Assembly: GCA_014156375.1 (NCBI GenBank)
Contig: RQJH01000001.1
Location: 124,001-188,000, forward strand
Reading direction: 5' to 3'
Length of the DNA: 64,000 nt
From: Enterobacteriaceae bacterium 89
GTDB lineage: Bacteria > Pseudomonadota > Gammaproteobacteria > Enterobacterales > Enterobacteriaceae
In this document: one piece after another, positions 45,936 through 58,496 of the stretch
Numbering within the stretch: position 1 is the stretch's first letter
Layout: each line of letters starts with the position of its first letter
Program-made: the position numbers and the translations under genes
The notes under the pieces: model-generated
Databases searched by the model: none
What the model saw: the letters and a program-made list of their open reading frames with translations, nothing else
What the model was told of the DNA's origin: nothing

Positions 45936-47801
45936 TTAATTCGAAGGTTTCGTTTCCGGCTCATCGGCAGGATCGCCGGTGTGTTTTCCTTCTTCGGTTC
46001 CCTGCCAGCCGTGGCGCTGAATGATCGACAGATTACTGCGATCTTCATTAATGATATCGGTCAGCATGGCGCTGGTTCGTTTGAACACCGCGGCGAAGGA
46101 AGCATCGTCCTCATCGGCCATATCAACCATCTCTTCCACCATTCGCACGTTGAAACGACGGAAAACATCGGCACGCTCACGAGCTTCATACGGCCCAAGC
46201 CCCAATGATTCCAGCGCCATTCGACCAGATTTAAGTGCGCCCTCGAAGGTTTCACGCTCTGGCGCCTCAATGCCCGCCTGGCGAAGCTGGATGTAGTGAT
46301 CGATATCGCGCGCACGGGCAATGATTTGCAGATGCGGGAAATGCTCTTTAGCCAGCTGAGTGAGTTCAAGGCTGGCCTTAGGATCGTCAATCGCATTGAT
46401 TAACACCTCGGCTCGCGCCGCCCCCGCCGATTCGAGTAAATCTACGCGCGTGGCATCACCGAAGAAGACCTTCATATCAAACTTACGCAGCGTATCGACA
46501 TGATCCGGGTCGTGATCGAGGATCACCATTTTGACGCCGCTTGAGAGCAGCAGTCGCCCGGCGATCTGCCCAAAGCGACCAAAGCCGGCGATGATGACCC
46601 GCGGCTGCTCTTCATCAATCTCATCGGCTTCACGCTCCTGCTCGCTACCGGATTTCTCCAGCCGCGACAGCAGCACCAGCAAAATCGGCGTCGCCGCCAT
46701 CGACAGCGCTACCGCCAGGGTCAGTGCTTTTGCCCATTCCGTATCCAGCACTTTTGCCATCTGCGCCGCGCCGAACACCACAAAGGCAAACTCACTCCCC
46801 TGCCCTAACAGCACGGCAAACCAGCGGCGCTGCGCTTTCGGCACGCCGAGCGGACGAGCGATCAGCCACAGCATCACCATCTTGATGATCAGGAAGCCAG
46901 CCAGCAGGATCAGGATCCGCAATGGATGGGTAATAAGCGTACCGAAGTCGATCGACATCCCAACGCCGATAAAGAACAAGCCCAGCAGCAGCCCTTTGAA
47001 CGGCTCGATATCGCTTTCCAGCGCGTGACGATATTCAGAACTCGCCAGCAGAACCCCCGCCAGAAATGCGCCCATCGCCATCGATAAACCCACTTCTTCC
47101 AGCAGTAAACCAAAGCCAAATACCAGGAACAGGGCCACGGCGCTGAAGACTTCACGCAGACCAGAGCGGGCAACAAAGCGCAGCACCGGACGCGTGACAT
47201 AGCGGCCGAGCAGCACCACTAAAACCAGCGCCGCGGCGACTTTTAATGCGGAAAGACCAAACGCCGCCAGGGTGGTGGAAGCGCCGCTGGCCGCCAGCAG
47301 CGGGATCATCGCCACCAGCGGGATTGCGGCGATATCCTGAAACAACAGGACAGCAAAGGCGCTGCGCCCCAGCTGCGATACGGTCAGATTGCGCTCGTTC
47401 ATCGCCTGCATGGCAATCGCCGTGGACGACAGCGCCAGAGTCATGCCAATCAGCTCGGCGACTTTCCAGTCGAGGCCAAGCAGCATGCAGAAACCGCCAA
47501 TCAGCGCACCGCAGGCCACCATCTGCAAGGCTCCGCCGCCAAACACCGACGCACGCAGTTTCCATAAACGCTGTGGATCGAGCTCCAGACCGATGACAAA
47601 CAGCATCAGCACCACGCCAATTTCGGCAAAATGCAGAATAGCCTCGGCATCCGTCACCAGCCGGAATCCCCACGGACCGATAATGCAGCCAGCGATCAGA
47701 TAGCCCAGCACCGAACCCAGCCCCAGACGAACGGCAATCGGCACAATCAGCGCCGCCGAGCCAAGGTAGATCAACGCCTGTATCAACGTATGGCTATCCA
47801 T
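45936..47801 (-). CDS. kefC: Glutathione-regulated potassium/proton antiporter KefC
   Basis: KefC exports K+ in exchange for H+ to acidify the cytoplasm during electrophile stress; it is held shut by glutathione and opened by glutathione adducts. The 621-residue product starts [16 protein letters not shown]; an upstream in-frame extension lies within kefF and was rejected. The membrane part (about 1-380) has 12-13 segments of the CPA2 family. A cytoplasmic KTN/RCK domain starts with the Rossmann motif [17 protein letters not shown] near residue 405. Its start overlaps kefF by 8 bases. Confidence 0.97.
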   Translation of the reverse strand: MDSHTLIQALIYLGSAALIVPIAVRLGLGSVLGYLIAGCIIGPWGFRLVTDAEAILHFAEIGVVLMLFVIGLELDPQRLWKLRASVFGGGALQMVACGALIGGFCMLLGLDWKVAELIGMTLALSSTAIAMQAMNERNLTVSQLGRSAFAVLLFQDIAAIPLVAMIPLLAASGASTTLAAFGLSALKVAAALVLVVLLGRYVTRPVLRFVARSGLREVFSAVALFLVFGFGLLLEEVGLSMAMGAFLAGVLLASSEYRHALESDIEPFKGLLLGLFFIGVGMSIDFGTLITHPLRILILLAGFLIIKMVMLWLIARPLGVPKAQRRWFAVLLGQGSEFAFVVFGAAQMAKVLDTEWAKALTLAVALSMAATPILLVLLSRLEKSGSEQEREADEIDEEQPRVIIAGFGRFGQIAGRLLLSSGVKMVILDHDPDHVDTLRKFDMKVFFGDATRVDLLESAGAARAEVLINAIDDPKASLELTQLAKEHFPHLQIIARARDIDHYIQLRQAGIEAPERETFEGALKSGRMALESLGLGPYEARERADVFRRFNVRMVEEMVDMADEDDASFAAVFKRTSAMLTDIINEDRSNLSIIQRHGWQGTEEGKHTGDPADEPETKPSN

Positions 47802-48324
47802 GGTGCACCTCCTGCCATTCGAGCAGACGTTGTTTGAAGTGACGCGCCTGCGCCACCAGCGTTTCGTCATCGCAGATAAAGGTGCAGTGCATGGAGAAAG
47901 GCGGCAGCCATTTCAGGCCGCAGTACAGCGCCGTAGCCTGCAAAGGCTGCGCGAGGACGTCAAAACCAGGAAAGTTGCCGATAGCAAAGTGATCTTCACC
48001 GCCGCCGGTGGTCACCGCCCACATCAGGCTCTTGCCGGACAGGGCTTTGCCTCCGTGACCATAGGCCCAGCCGTGAGAAAGGACTTTATCGATCCACAGT
48101 TTGAGCAGCGGTGGCACGCTGTACCACTGCATCGGATGCTGCCAGATGATCAGGTCAGCGCGGGAGAGCGCCTCCTGTTCGGCGGCGACGTCGATATTGA
48201 AATCGGGATAGAGGTGATAGAGCGAACGGATCTCAACGCCGTCGATCTCCCTTGCCTGCTCAAGCATCCTTTTATTCGCATGCGAATGCTGCGGATAAGG
48301 ATGTGCATAAATAATCAGAATCAT
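47794..48324 (-). CDS. kefF: KefC regulatory subunit / quinone oxidoreductase KefF
   Basis: KefF is a cytoplasmic FMN-containing quinone reductase that binds KefC and is needed for its full activity. The 176-residue product has the flavodoxin-like fold of the NQO1 family: [19 protein letters not shown] at the start, [21 protein letters not shown] near residue 60, and the FMN-contact stretch [13 protein letters not shown] near residue 110. It overlaps kefC by 8 bases, as in E. coli, so the pair is coupled. Confidence 0.97.
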   Translation of the reverse strand: MILIIYAHPYPQHSHANKRMLEQAREIDGVEIRSLYHLYPDFNIDVAAEQEALSRADLIIWQHPMQWYSVPPLLKLWIDKVLSHGWAYGHGGKALSGKSLMWAVTTGGGEDHFAIGNFPGFDVLAQPLQATALYCGLKWLPPFSMHCTFICDDETLVAQARHFKQRLLEWQEVHHG

Positions 48325-48429
48325 CTGTCAGCCTGTTTTTGCACTTCACTTATGTTTCAGCAGAGTGTAGTCAGTTAACGGACAGGCTAACAGTGAAGAT
48401 TCGTGATCGCTTCGGTTGAAAAAACTGAA

Positions 48430-48663
48430 TTAGTTGTCCAGCTCCCCCATAGATTTGACCTGATCGCGGTTTATTTGCTCGGTTTTGCCGGTCTCAGCGT
48501 TCTTATAGGAAACCAGGCCAGTGTCAGAATCGACTTCAGGTTTACCGTCGGTGACGATGGTTTTCCCGTCGGTGGTTTTCACCGCCTGATTATCGGAACA
48601 GCCCGCCACGCTAAACAGGGCCGCAGCGGCAAAAATCGAAGTCATCAGAAGTTTAGATTGCAT
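48430..48663 (-). CDS. Small YgdI/YgdR-type lipoprotein
   Basis: The 77-residue product has a lipoprotein signal peptide with lipobox VAGC at residues 19-22, followed by a small beta-rich domain. Its core TTDGKTIVTDGKPEVDSDTG, ahead of LVSYKNAETGKTEQINRDQV, resembles E. coli YgdI and YgdR (DUF903), lipoproteins of unknown role. Serine follows the cysteine, so outer membrane sorting is likely. An AAGGAG ribosome site precedes the start. It stands alone between kefF and carB, where K-12 carries the cai and fix genes. Because it is not at the usual ygdI or ygdR loci, no symbol is given. Confidence 0.85.
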   Translation of the reverse strand: MQSKLLMTSIFAAAALFSVAGCSDNQAVKTTDGKTIVTDGKPEVDSDTGLVSYKNAETGKTEQINRDQVKSMGELDN

Positions 48664-48757
48664 GGTGTGTCTCCTTGCTTTCGGTCATTTTGTGTCATCG
48701 GTTTAGAATTTTAGACTAACTGACTGATGCAAAGAGAAAAAGCAGAATGGTCTGAAG

Positions 48758-48783
48758 GAGAAAGGCCCGGCGAATGCCGGGCC
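48758..48783 (-). terminator. Terminator after carAB
   Basis: The stem GGCCCGG / CCGGGCC (48777-48783 pairing with 48764-48770) with a 6-base loop is followed by UUUCUCCUUC on the minus strand. It lies 7 bases after the carB stop codon. Confidence 0.75.
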
Positions 48784-48790
48784 CTGAGAG

Positions 48791-52015
<3,225 letters not shown>

Positions 52016-52036
52016 GGTCTTCTCGGCTCCTGATAC

Positions 52037-53197
52037 TTACTTGTTGTTAAGAGTAGCGGTCTTACGGTACTGTTCGATGAGTTCGATAAAGTGGTCGAAC
52101 AGCGGTGCGGCGTCGTGCGGGCCTGGGCTCGCTTCCGGGTGACCCTGGAAGCTGAACGCTGGTTTATCTGTGCGGTGAATGCCTTGCAGGGTGCCGTCGA
52201 ACAGTGATTTATGGGTCACACGCAGATTGGCAGGCATAGTCGCTTCATCTACCGCAAAACCGTGGTTCTGTGCGGTGATCATCACTGTGTTGTTATCAAT
52301 ATCTTTCACCGGGTGGTTACCACCGTGATGGCCGAATTTCATCTTGATGGTTTTCGCCCCGCTCGCCAGCGCCAGCAACTGATGGCCGAGGCAGATGCCG
52401 AACACCGGAATATCGGTCTGGAGGAATTTCTCAATCGCGGCAATCGCGTAGTCGCACGGAGCCGGGTCGCCCGGGCCGTTGGAGAGGAAAATTCCGTCCG
52501 GATTCATCTTCAGGACATCTTCAGCAGGCGTTTGCGCCGGAACCACCGTCAGACGGCAGCCACGATCGACCAGCATGCGCAGGATGTTGCGCTTCGCGCC
52601 GTAGTCGTAAGCGACGACGTGGAAAGGCAGCTCTTCTTCTTTCTTCGCTTCCGGCAGTTCGCCAGCCAGAGTCCAGCTGCCCTGGGTCCAGCTGTAGCTT
52701 TCCGCGGTAGTCACTTCTTTCGCCAGATCCATGCCGTTCAGGCCCGGGAAGGCTTTCGCTTTCTCCAGCGCCAGCGCCGCGTCCAGATTATCGCCCACGA
52801 TGATGCAGCCGTTCTGTGCGCCTTTCTCACGCAGCAGGCGGGTCAGCTTGCGGGTGTCGATATCGGCGATGGCCACGATGTTATGGTGTTTCAGGTAAGA
52901 AGAGAGGTCTTCGGTATTGCGGTAGTTGCTGGCAATCAGCGGAAGGTCACGAATGATGAGGCCCTGAGCGTGTACCTGGGAAGATTCTTCATCAGCGGCA
53001 TTGGTGCCGACATTACCGATATGGGGATAAGTGAGAGTGACGATTTGGCGGGAATAGGAAGGATCAGTGAGGATTTCTTGATAACCGGTCATTGAAGTAT
53101 TGAAAACGACTTCCCCAACCGCCGAACCTGTTGCCCCTATGGCCCGACCGTGAAACTGGGTTCCGTCTTCCAGAACCAAAAGCGCTGACTTTGTCAA
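52037..53197 (-). CDS. carA: Carbamoyl phosphate synthase, small subunit
   Basis: CarA is the glutamine amidotransferase subunit that supplies ammonia to CarB. The 386-residue product starts at TTG, the same unusual start codon as E. coli carA. The N-terminal domain (about 1-150) is CarA-specific. The class I glutaminase domain has the nucleophile cysteine in [13 protein letters not shown] near residue 270 and the His/Glu pair in [13 protein letters not shown] near 353-355. It ends with TLNNK, about four residues beyond the recalled E. coli C-terminus. Arginine and purine/pyrimidine control sites lie upstream. Confidence 0.98.
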   Translation of the reverse strand: MTKSALLVLEDGTQFHGRAIGATGSAVGEVVFNTSMTGYQEILTDPSYSRQIVTLTYPHIGNVGTNAADEESSQVHAQGLIIRDLPLIASNYRNTEDLSSYLKHHNIVAIADIDTRKLTRLLREKGAQNGCIIVGDNLDAALALEKAKAFPGLNGMDLAKEVTTAESYSWTQGSWTLAGELPEAKKEEELPFHVVAYDYGAKRNILRMLVDRGCRLTVVPAQTPAEDVLKMNPDGIFLSNGPGDPAPCDYAIAAIEKFLQTDIPVFGICLGHQLLALASGAKTIKMKFGHHGGNHPVKDIDNNTVMITAQNHGFAVDEATMPANLRVTHKSLFDGTLQGIHRTDKPAFSFQGHPEASPGPHDAAPLFDHFIELIEQYRKTATLNNK

Positions 53198-53206
53198 AAC
53201 ATCCTC

Positions 53207-53245
53207 CGAAGAATATTCACTCAGTTTATTTGCATATTAATTCAC
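53207..53245 (-). promoter_or_regulatory. ArgR boxes at the carAB P2 promoter
   Basis: On the minus strand GTGAATTAATATGCAAAT (53228-53245) and the neighbouring TGAGTGAATATTCT segment (about 53209-53226) match the tandem ARG boxes of E. coli carAB P2 as recalled. They lie 10-50 bp upstream of the carA start and imply arginine repression of the proximal promoter. Confidence 0.82.
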
Positions 53246-53417
53246 TCGATATGATGAATCAATGCAAATCTGCTGCCCGCGAATTTTTTGTAAACGGCGG
53301 CATTCTGGAGATTTACGCCGACAAAGTCAACGTAAAAAGCGGTATTTTTTATTGGTTTTTGCGCCACTGGCTGATACAGCACTGTAAAGCAGGCAAAAAG
53401 ATCATCTAAATGTGTTT

Positions 53418-53433
53418 TGGTAAACGCTTGCGG
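53418..53433 (-). promoter_or_regulatory. PurR box upstream of carAB
   Basis: CCGCAAGCGTTTACCA on the minus strand fits the PurR consensus ACGCAAACGTTTNCNT with few mismatches. It lies about 220 bp upstream of carA, in the position expected for control of the distal P1 promoter by purines. Confidence 0.75.
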
Positions 53434-53570
53434 ACCAGGATAACTGTGAAACCAGGTGATGGGAAGGGAAAGAGTGGACCAGATGGTCAAAATTTACATT
53501 TGCTCAACAACAAACGGGTAGATAACATCAACTTTTAAAGCCATCAATAACAATTATGAACAAACACTGT
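53434..53570. other. Distal carAB control region
   Basis: The gap between carA and dapB is about 456 bp in total. This upstream part is AT-rich and has no convincing gene. In E. coli the matching region carries IHF, PepA and RutR sites for P1, but these could not be pinned down here by eye. Confidence 0.5.
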
Positions 53571-53599
53571 AAAAACAAAAGGGCAATAAAATATTGCCC
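53571..53599 (-). terminator. dapB rho-independent terminator
   Basis: On the minus strand the stem GGGCAAT / ATTGCCC (53593-53599 and 53581-53587) has a 5-base loop and is followed by UUUUGUUUUU. It lies about 55 bases after the dapB stop. Confidence 0.85.
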
Positions 53600-53653
53600 T
53601 GTGTAATCAATGAATTATGATTACAATAACCACATCACGATGGGTAATTAAAA

Positions 53654-54565
<912 letters not shown>

Positions 54566-54606
54566 TTAACGTGAAACTCCAGGCAATATCAGTAAAAAGC
54601 ATAACC

Positions 54607-55614
54607 TCAGCCAAATCCGCAGGAGCTCCGCACCACCAGCGCCGGGGGCAGAATGATCCGTTTCGGCGGTTCGTCATTGCCCTGAATGCGGCTGTAAAGC
54701 AGCTCTCCGGCTTTGCGACCAATCTCTTTCGCCGCCACAGAAACCGTCGTCAGCGCAGGCTGCACCAGCGCAGCTTCGGTAATATCATCAAAACCAATTA
54801 GCGCAAAATCCCGCCCCGGTTCACGCCCGGCTTTACGCAGCGCGAGCATCACGCCTAATGCCACAATATCCTGATAGCACACCGCTGCGGTAATTTCCGG
54901 ATACTGGCTTAACAGCGCCTCCGCCACCCGTGCGCCATCGCTTTGGCTGGCCTGCGAGGTGACAATCCACTCTGGTTTCGGTGAAACGCCATGTTCCAGC
55001 AGTTTGCTGGTGAATCCGCCAATACGCTGTGCCCGCGTGCCCGAGTTTTGGCTGCCGCCGATAAACGCAATATTGCGGTGCCCCATTTTCAGCAGATGGG
55101 CGGTCGCCATTTGCGTGCCGAGAAAGTTATCGGTGCCGACAAAATCAAAATCCGGATCGTCCAGCGGACGCACCACCATAATCGCCGGAATATTGCGCCG
55201 CTTCAGGCCATCAAAAAAGGCCTGCGGCGTCCCGCGTGCCGCGCACAGCACCATGCCGCAGGCGCTGTTACGCATCAGCGAATCGACAAACTTCTGCTGG
55301 CGCTCCTCCGATTCCTCACTGTTTGCCAGAAACAGCAGCATCTCGTGCCGTTCCATTTCATGGCTCAGACCCGCCGTCATCTCACCGTAAAACGGGTTGG
55401 TGATGTCGTGCAGCAGCAGACCCACCTGGTTGCTGCTGCGGTTGCGTAAGTTGGCGGCCGTCTGGTTGTAGACGTAGCCTGAATCATCCAGTGCTTTCAG
55501 CACTCTTTCGCGAGTGGCCTGTGAAATTCGTCCGCGATTGCGCAGCACCATCGATACCGTCGCGGTGGATACGCCAGCCTTTTCGGCTACCTGTGCCAGT
55601 GTCACTGTGGTCAT
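54607..55614 (-). CDS. LacI/GalR-family regulator of the PTS-isomerase block
   Basis: The 335-residue product has a LacI-type DNA-binding domain (VTLAQVAEKAGVSTATVSMV near residue 3, hinge helix near 50-57) and a sugar-binding core with FIGGSQNSGTRAQRIGGF near residue 190. The overall pattern (VSMVLRNRGRIS, DITNPFYGEMTAGLS, GHRNIAFIGG, AAVCYQDIVALG) is closest to the MalI subgroup. The ATG at 55614 follows an AGGAGA ribosome site; a GTG 6 codons upstream would place that site inside the gene. It faces the sugar operon, and palindromes on both sides suggest it is a repressor of the block and of itself. The ligand is unknown. Confidence 0.9.
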   Translation of the reverse strand: MTTVTLAQVAEKAGVSTATVSMVLRNRGRISQATRERVLKALDDSGYVYNQTAANLRNRSSNQVGLLLHDITNPFYGEMTAGLSHEMERHEMLLFLANSEESEERQQKFVDSLMRNSACGMVLCAARGTPQAFFDGLKRRNIPAIMVVRPLDDPDFDFVGTDNFLGTQMATAHLLKMGHRNIAFIGGSQNSGTRAQRIGGFTSKLLEHGVSPKPEWIVTSQASQSDGARVAEALLSQYPEITAAVCYQDIVALGVMLALRKAGREPGRDFALIGFDDITEAALVQPALTTVSVAAKEIGRKAGELLYSRIQGNDEPPKRIILPPALVVRSSCGFG

Positions 55615-55638
55615 GATCTCTCCTCTGCTCACCTCACA

Positions 55639-55654
55639 GATTAATCGAATAACC
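55639..55654. promoter_or_regulatory. Putative regulator operator 1
   Basis: GATTAATCGAATAACC contains TTAATCGAATAA at 55641-55652, one mismatch from the palindrome TTAATCGATTAA. It lies 25-40 bp upstream of the regulator gene, probably over its own promoter, which suggests autoregulation. Confidence 0.7.
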
Positions 55655-55673
55655 TGATTTTTGCATTTCTCCC

Positions 55674-55689
55674 TGAGAGATGCTTCACA
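55674..55689. promoter_or_regulatory. Putative CRP site
   Basis: TGAGAGATGCTTCACA fits TGTGA-N6-TCACA with one mismatch. It is centred at 55681.5. That is about 62 bp upstream of a plausible start near 55743 for the sugar operon (class I spacing) and about 41 bp from a plausible start for the regulator gene. Function is inferred. Confidence 0.55.
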
Positions 55690-55728
55690 ACTTCGGCCAT
55701 AAACCTGCCCCTGTTGCTGAATCTGTCA

Positions 55729-55745
55729 GGTTAATCTCATTAACC
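55729..55745. promoter_or_regulatory. Putative regulator operator 2
   Basis: GGTTAATCTCATTAACC is a perfect 7-bp inverted repeat with a 3-base centre. It has the same half-site (GGTTAAT) as the other palindromes but is one base longer in the middle. It would cover a possible -10 (TAATCT, 55732-55737) of the sugar operon promoter. Confidence 0.7.
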
Positions 55746-55760
55746 ACGCTGCTCTCTGTC

Positions 55761-55776
55761 GGTTAATCGATTAATC
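55761..55776. promoter_or_regulatory. Putative regulator operator 3
   Basis: GGTTAATCGATTAATC contains the perfect 12-bp palindrome TTAATCGATTAA (55763-55774), the same core as the distant site at 61620-61631. It ends 25 bp before the first structural gene, probably in the transcribed leader. Confidence 0.8.
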
Positions 55777-55801
55777 TTTAATGACCGATAAGGAGAGAAT
55801 C

Positions 55802-57550
55802 ATGACATCCACAACCTACGATAAAACGCCTGAGGTGGTCGTTCAGGGCTACGAAAACCAGGCCTGGCAGAGCTGGCAGGAGATCATCACCGCGATCCGA
55901 TCGCGGCTCGAAAATCATAAAAAGACCGTGCTGGCGATAGACTGCTACCCTGGCGTTCGTCTGCGTGAGCTGGAGCAGCAGCTTTTACCTGCGCTAAACG
56001 CCCGCTGCACGATCAACGTCGAGCAGGCACGACAGAATGAAGAAGAGCTGCACAATCTGCTTGCCAGAAACCTAACCGACGACCGCGTTTTCGGGGTGCT
56101 CTCCTGCCACCAGCTGACGGAATTTTTCGATGGTCAGCGGCTTGCGGCGTTACGCCAACAGATTGAAGCGGTGACCGACGGGCTGATCGTCGTGTATGGC
56201 CCTGGCGCAACACTGGTTCACGACGGCGACATTCTGGTATATGCCGACATGCCGCGCTGGGAGATCCAACAGCGGATGCGCAGCGGCGAGCTCGGCAACT
56301 GGGGCGCTGAAAATCAGCATGAAGATATGCTCCGCCGCTATAAACGCGCCTTCTTTATTGAGTGGCGCGTATTTGACCGCCATAAAACGCCGTTGCTCAA
56401 ACGGGCAGACTTCATTCTGGATACCACTGAGGCGGGTTCTCCGGTGATGGTCAGCGGCGACGCTCTGCGCGCCGGACTTCAGCAAACCACCGCTCAACCG
56501 TTCCGCGTCGTCCCGTTTTTCGATCCCGGCGTCTGGGGCGGGCAATGGATGAAACAGCAATTCGATCTCGATCCCTCGAAGCCAAACTACGCCTGGTGTT
56601 TTGACTGCGTGCCCGAGGAAAACAGCCTGCTGCTGAAATTTGGCAACGTGCGGATCGAGATCCCCTCTATAGACCTGGTACTGCTGCACCCACAGGAGCT
56701 GCTGGGGGAAAAAGTGCATGCCCGCTTTGGCGCGGAATTTCCCATCCGCTTTGACTTCCTCGACACTATCGGCGGCCAGAACCTCAGTTTTCAGGTTCAC
56801 CCGCTGACGGAGTACATCCAGCAGCAGTTCGGCATGCACTACACCCAGGATGAGAGCTACTACATTCTGGAGGCAGAACCCGGCGCGGTGGTGTACCTCG
56901 GCACGAAAACCGGTACACAGCCTCATGAGATGCTGACCGATCTTCGTCAGGCTGCACGCGGAGAAAAAGCGTTTGATGATCAGCGTTTTGTTAACCAGAT
57001 CCCTGCCAGCAAACACGATCACTTCCTGATCCCGGCAGGTACGGTGCACTGCTCCGGTTCTGGCACCATGGTGCTGGAAATCAGCGCCACGCCTTATATC
57101 TTCACCTTCAAGCTGTGGGACTGGGGACGGCTGGGAATGGATGGTCTGCCGCGCCCGGTGCATCTGGATCACGGCGAGCAGGTCATTGACTGGCAGCGCG
57201 ATACCCAATGGGTACAACAGCATCTGGTGAACTGCACCGAGCCCGTCGCTGAAGGCGAAGGCTGGCGCGAAGAGCGCACCGGGCTGCACGAACGCGAGTT
57301 TATAGAAACTCGTCGCCACTGGTTCTCCGCGCCGGTGACTCACCATACAAACGGGGGCGTTAACGTACTGAACCTGGTTGAAGGGGAAGAGGCGCTTGTC
57401 GACAGCCCAAGCGGCGCGTTTGAACCCTTCGTGGTCCACTACGCCGAGACCTTCATCATTCCTGCTGCCGTCGGGGAATATCGCATTTCCCCCTGGGGTA
57501 AAGGTGCCAACCGGCAGCTCGCCACCATTAAAGCCTGGGTCAGGGGGTAA
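55802..57550 (+). CDS. Phosphomannose-isomerase-like protein with degenerate kinase-like N-terminus
   Basis: The 582-residue product has two parts. The N-terminal part (about 1-230) looks like a nucleoside/uridine-kinase-type P-loop domain whose Walker A has decayed: VLAIDCYPGVRLREL at 43-57 lacks the GK(S/T). The C-terminal part resembles class I mannose-6-phosphate isomerase, with likely zinc ligands Gln331 and His333 (LSFQVHP), Glu351 (DESYYIL) and His416 (PAGTVHCSG). The start at 55802 has the AAGGAG site 7 bases upstream; an ATG at 55781 lies before that site. It is first in the operon with the PTS genes, so it probably acts on the imported sugar phosphate. Substrate unknown. Confidence 0.85.
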   Translation: MTSTTYDKTPEVVVQGYENQAWQSWQEIITAIRSRLENHKKTVLAIDCYPGVRLRELEQQLLPALNARCTINVEQARQNEEELHNLLARNLTDDRVFGVLSCHQLTEFFDGQRLAALRQQIEAVTDGLIVVYGPGATLVHDGDILVYADMPRWEIQQRMRSGELGNWGAENQHEDMLRRYKRAFFIEWRVFDRHKTPLLKRADFILDTTEAGSPVMVSGDALRAGLQQTTAQPFRVVPFFDPGVWGGQWMKQQFDLDPSKPNYAWCFDCVPEENSLLLKFGNVRIEIPSIDLVLLHPQELLGEKVHARFGAEFPIRFDFLDTIGGQNLSFQVHPLTEYIQQQFGMHYTQDESYYILEAEPGAVVYLGTKTGTQPHEMLTDLRQAARGEKAFDDQRFVNQIPASKHDHFLIPAGTVHCSGSGTMVLEISATPYIFTFKLWDWGRLGMDGLPRPVHLDHGEQVIDWQRDTQWVQQHLVNCTEPVAEGEGWREERTGLHEREFIETRRHWFSAPVTHHTNGGVNVLNLVEGEEALVDSPSGAFEPFVVHYAETFIIPAAVGEYRISPWGKGANRQLATIKAWVRG

Positions 57551-57552
57551 AG

Positions 57553-57981
57553 ATGATTAACGTACTTGTCGCCTCTCATGGCCCATTCGCCGATGCGCTG
57601 CTCGCCAGCGCGACGATGGTTTACGGTGAACTGCCTTATGTTCACAGCGTGACGTTAACTGAGCATCGGGGTATTGAGGGATTCAAACAGGATTTTGCCC
57701 ACACGCTGGCTAAAGCGAGCGAAAACACCGATGGCGTGTTGGTGCTATGCGATATGCAAAGCGGCACGCCGTGGAATGTCGCCTGTCAGTACGCTTTTTC
57801 GGCGAGCACCACTCCGCCGGTCGCCGTGCTGGCCGGAATGAATCTGCCCATGCTGCTGCAAAGCGATGAAATAACCGGCATGCAGGACGTCAACGCCGCC
57901 GCCGCGCGGCTTCTCAGCCTCACACAACCCACGCTGGTTATCGCCGCCCCGGCAGCCACCACGCAATCTGATGATTTTTAA
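57553..57981 (+). CDS. PTS system, mannose-family EIIA component
   Basis: The 142-residue protein is the cytoplasmic phosphocarrier that accepts phosphate from HPr. It matches the EIIA-Man fold. The likely phosphorylated histidine is His9 in VASHGPFADALL, and the VLCDMQSGTPWNVA stretch lies near residue 60. It is a separate polypeptide, unlike E. coli ManX where A and B are fused. It starts 2 bases after the isomerase-like gene, and an AAGGAG site for EIIB lies across its end. Confidence 0.93.
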   Translation: MINVLVASHGPFADALLASATMVYGELPYVHSVTLTEHRGIEGFKQDFAHTLAKASENTDGVLVLCDMQSGTPWNVACQYAFSASTTPPVAVLAGMNLPMLLQSDEITGMQDVNAAAARLLSLTQPTLVIAAPAATTQSDDF

Positions 57982-57991
57982 GGAGCCTGCT

Positions 57992-58486
57992 ATGAGCCTT
58001 TCTTTTGTTCGAATAGATGACCGCGTGATCCACGGGCAGCTCATCACTCGCTGGGCCAAAGAGCTGCCCTGCGACGGCATTGTCGCCATTGACGATGCCG
58101 TTGCGGCCGACCCTCTCCTCTCATCGGTGATGAAAGGCGCGGTGTCCGATACCAAAGTCTGGCTGTTCGATACCGCCACGGCCATCGAGAAACTGCCAAA
58201 AGTGATCGCCAGTGAGAAACGCTACTTTGTGATCGGTAAATCTCCCGTCACGCTGCAGCGCATCGAACAGGCCGGTATCAGCCTGCAAAACAGCAACGGA
58301 AAAATCAACGTCGGCCCCATGAGCGCCCGCGCCAATACCACCACCATTGGCCCTAATCAGTCGGTTAACGCCGAAGAGATTGCCGCTTTTGCCTGGCTTT
58401 GCGCCCACGGTCATCACGTTGAATTTCGTCTGGTGCCGGACGCCAGCTGTTACAGCTGGCAGGACGCCGAGCTTAAGCTGAAATAA
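57992..58486 (+). CDS. PTS system, mannose/fructose/sorbose-family EIIB component
   Basis: The 164-residue protein passes phosphate from EIIA to the incoming sugar. The phosphorylation-site histidine is His14 in the family signature RIDDRVIHGQL. The MSARANTTTIGPNQSVNAEE stretch near residue 108 is also typical. The start at 57992 follows an AAGGAG ribosome site. A longer frame beginning at 57971 starts inside the EIIA gene and was rejected. It is 10 bases from EIIC. Confidence 0.93.
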   Translation: MSLSFVRIDDRVIHGQLITRWAKELPCDGIVAIDDAVAADPLLSSVMKGAVSDTKVWLFDTATAIEKLPKVIASEKRYFVIGKSPVTLQRIEQAGISLQNSNGKINVGPMSARANTTTIGPNQSVNAEEIAAFAWLCAHGHHVEFRLVPDASCYSWQDAELKLK

Positions 58487-58496
58487 GGAGACGACG

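Noticed and set aside
56150-57439. 429-codon open frame opposite the PMI-like gene
   Set aside because: It is antisense to a gene with clear zinc-ligand motifs, has shadow-type composition and no usable ribosome site.
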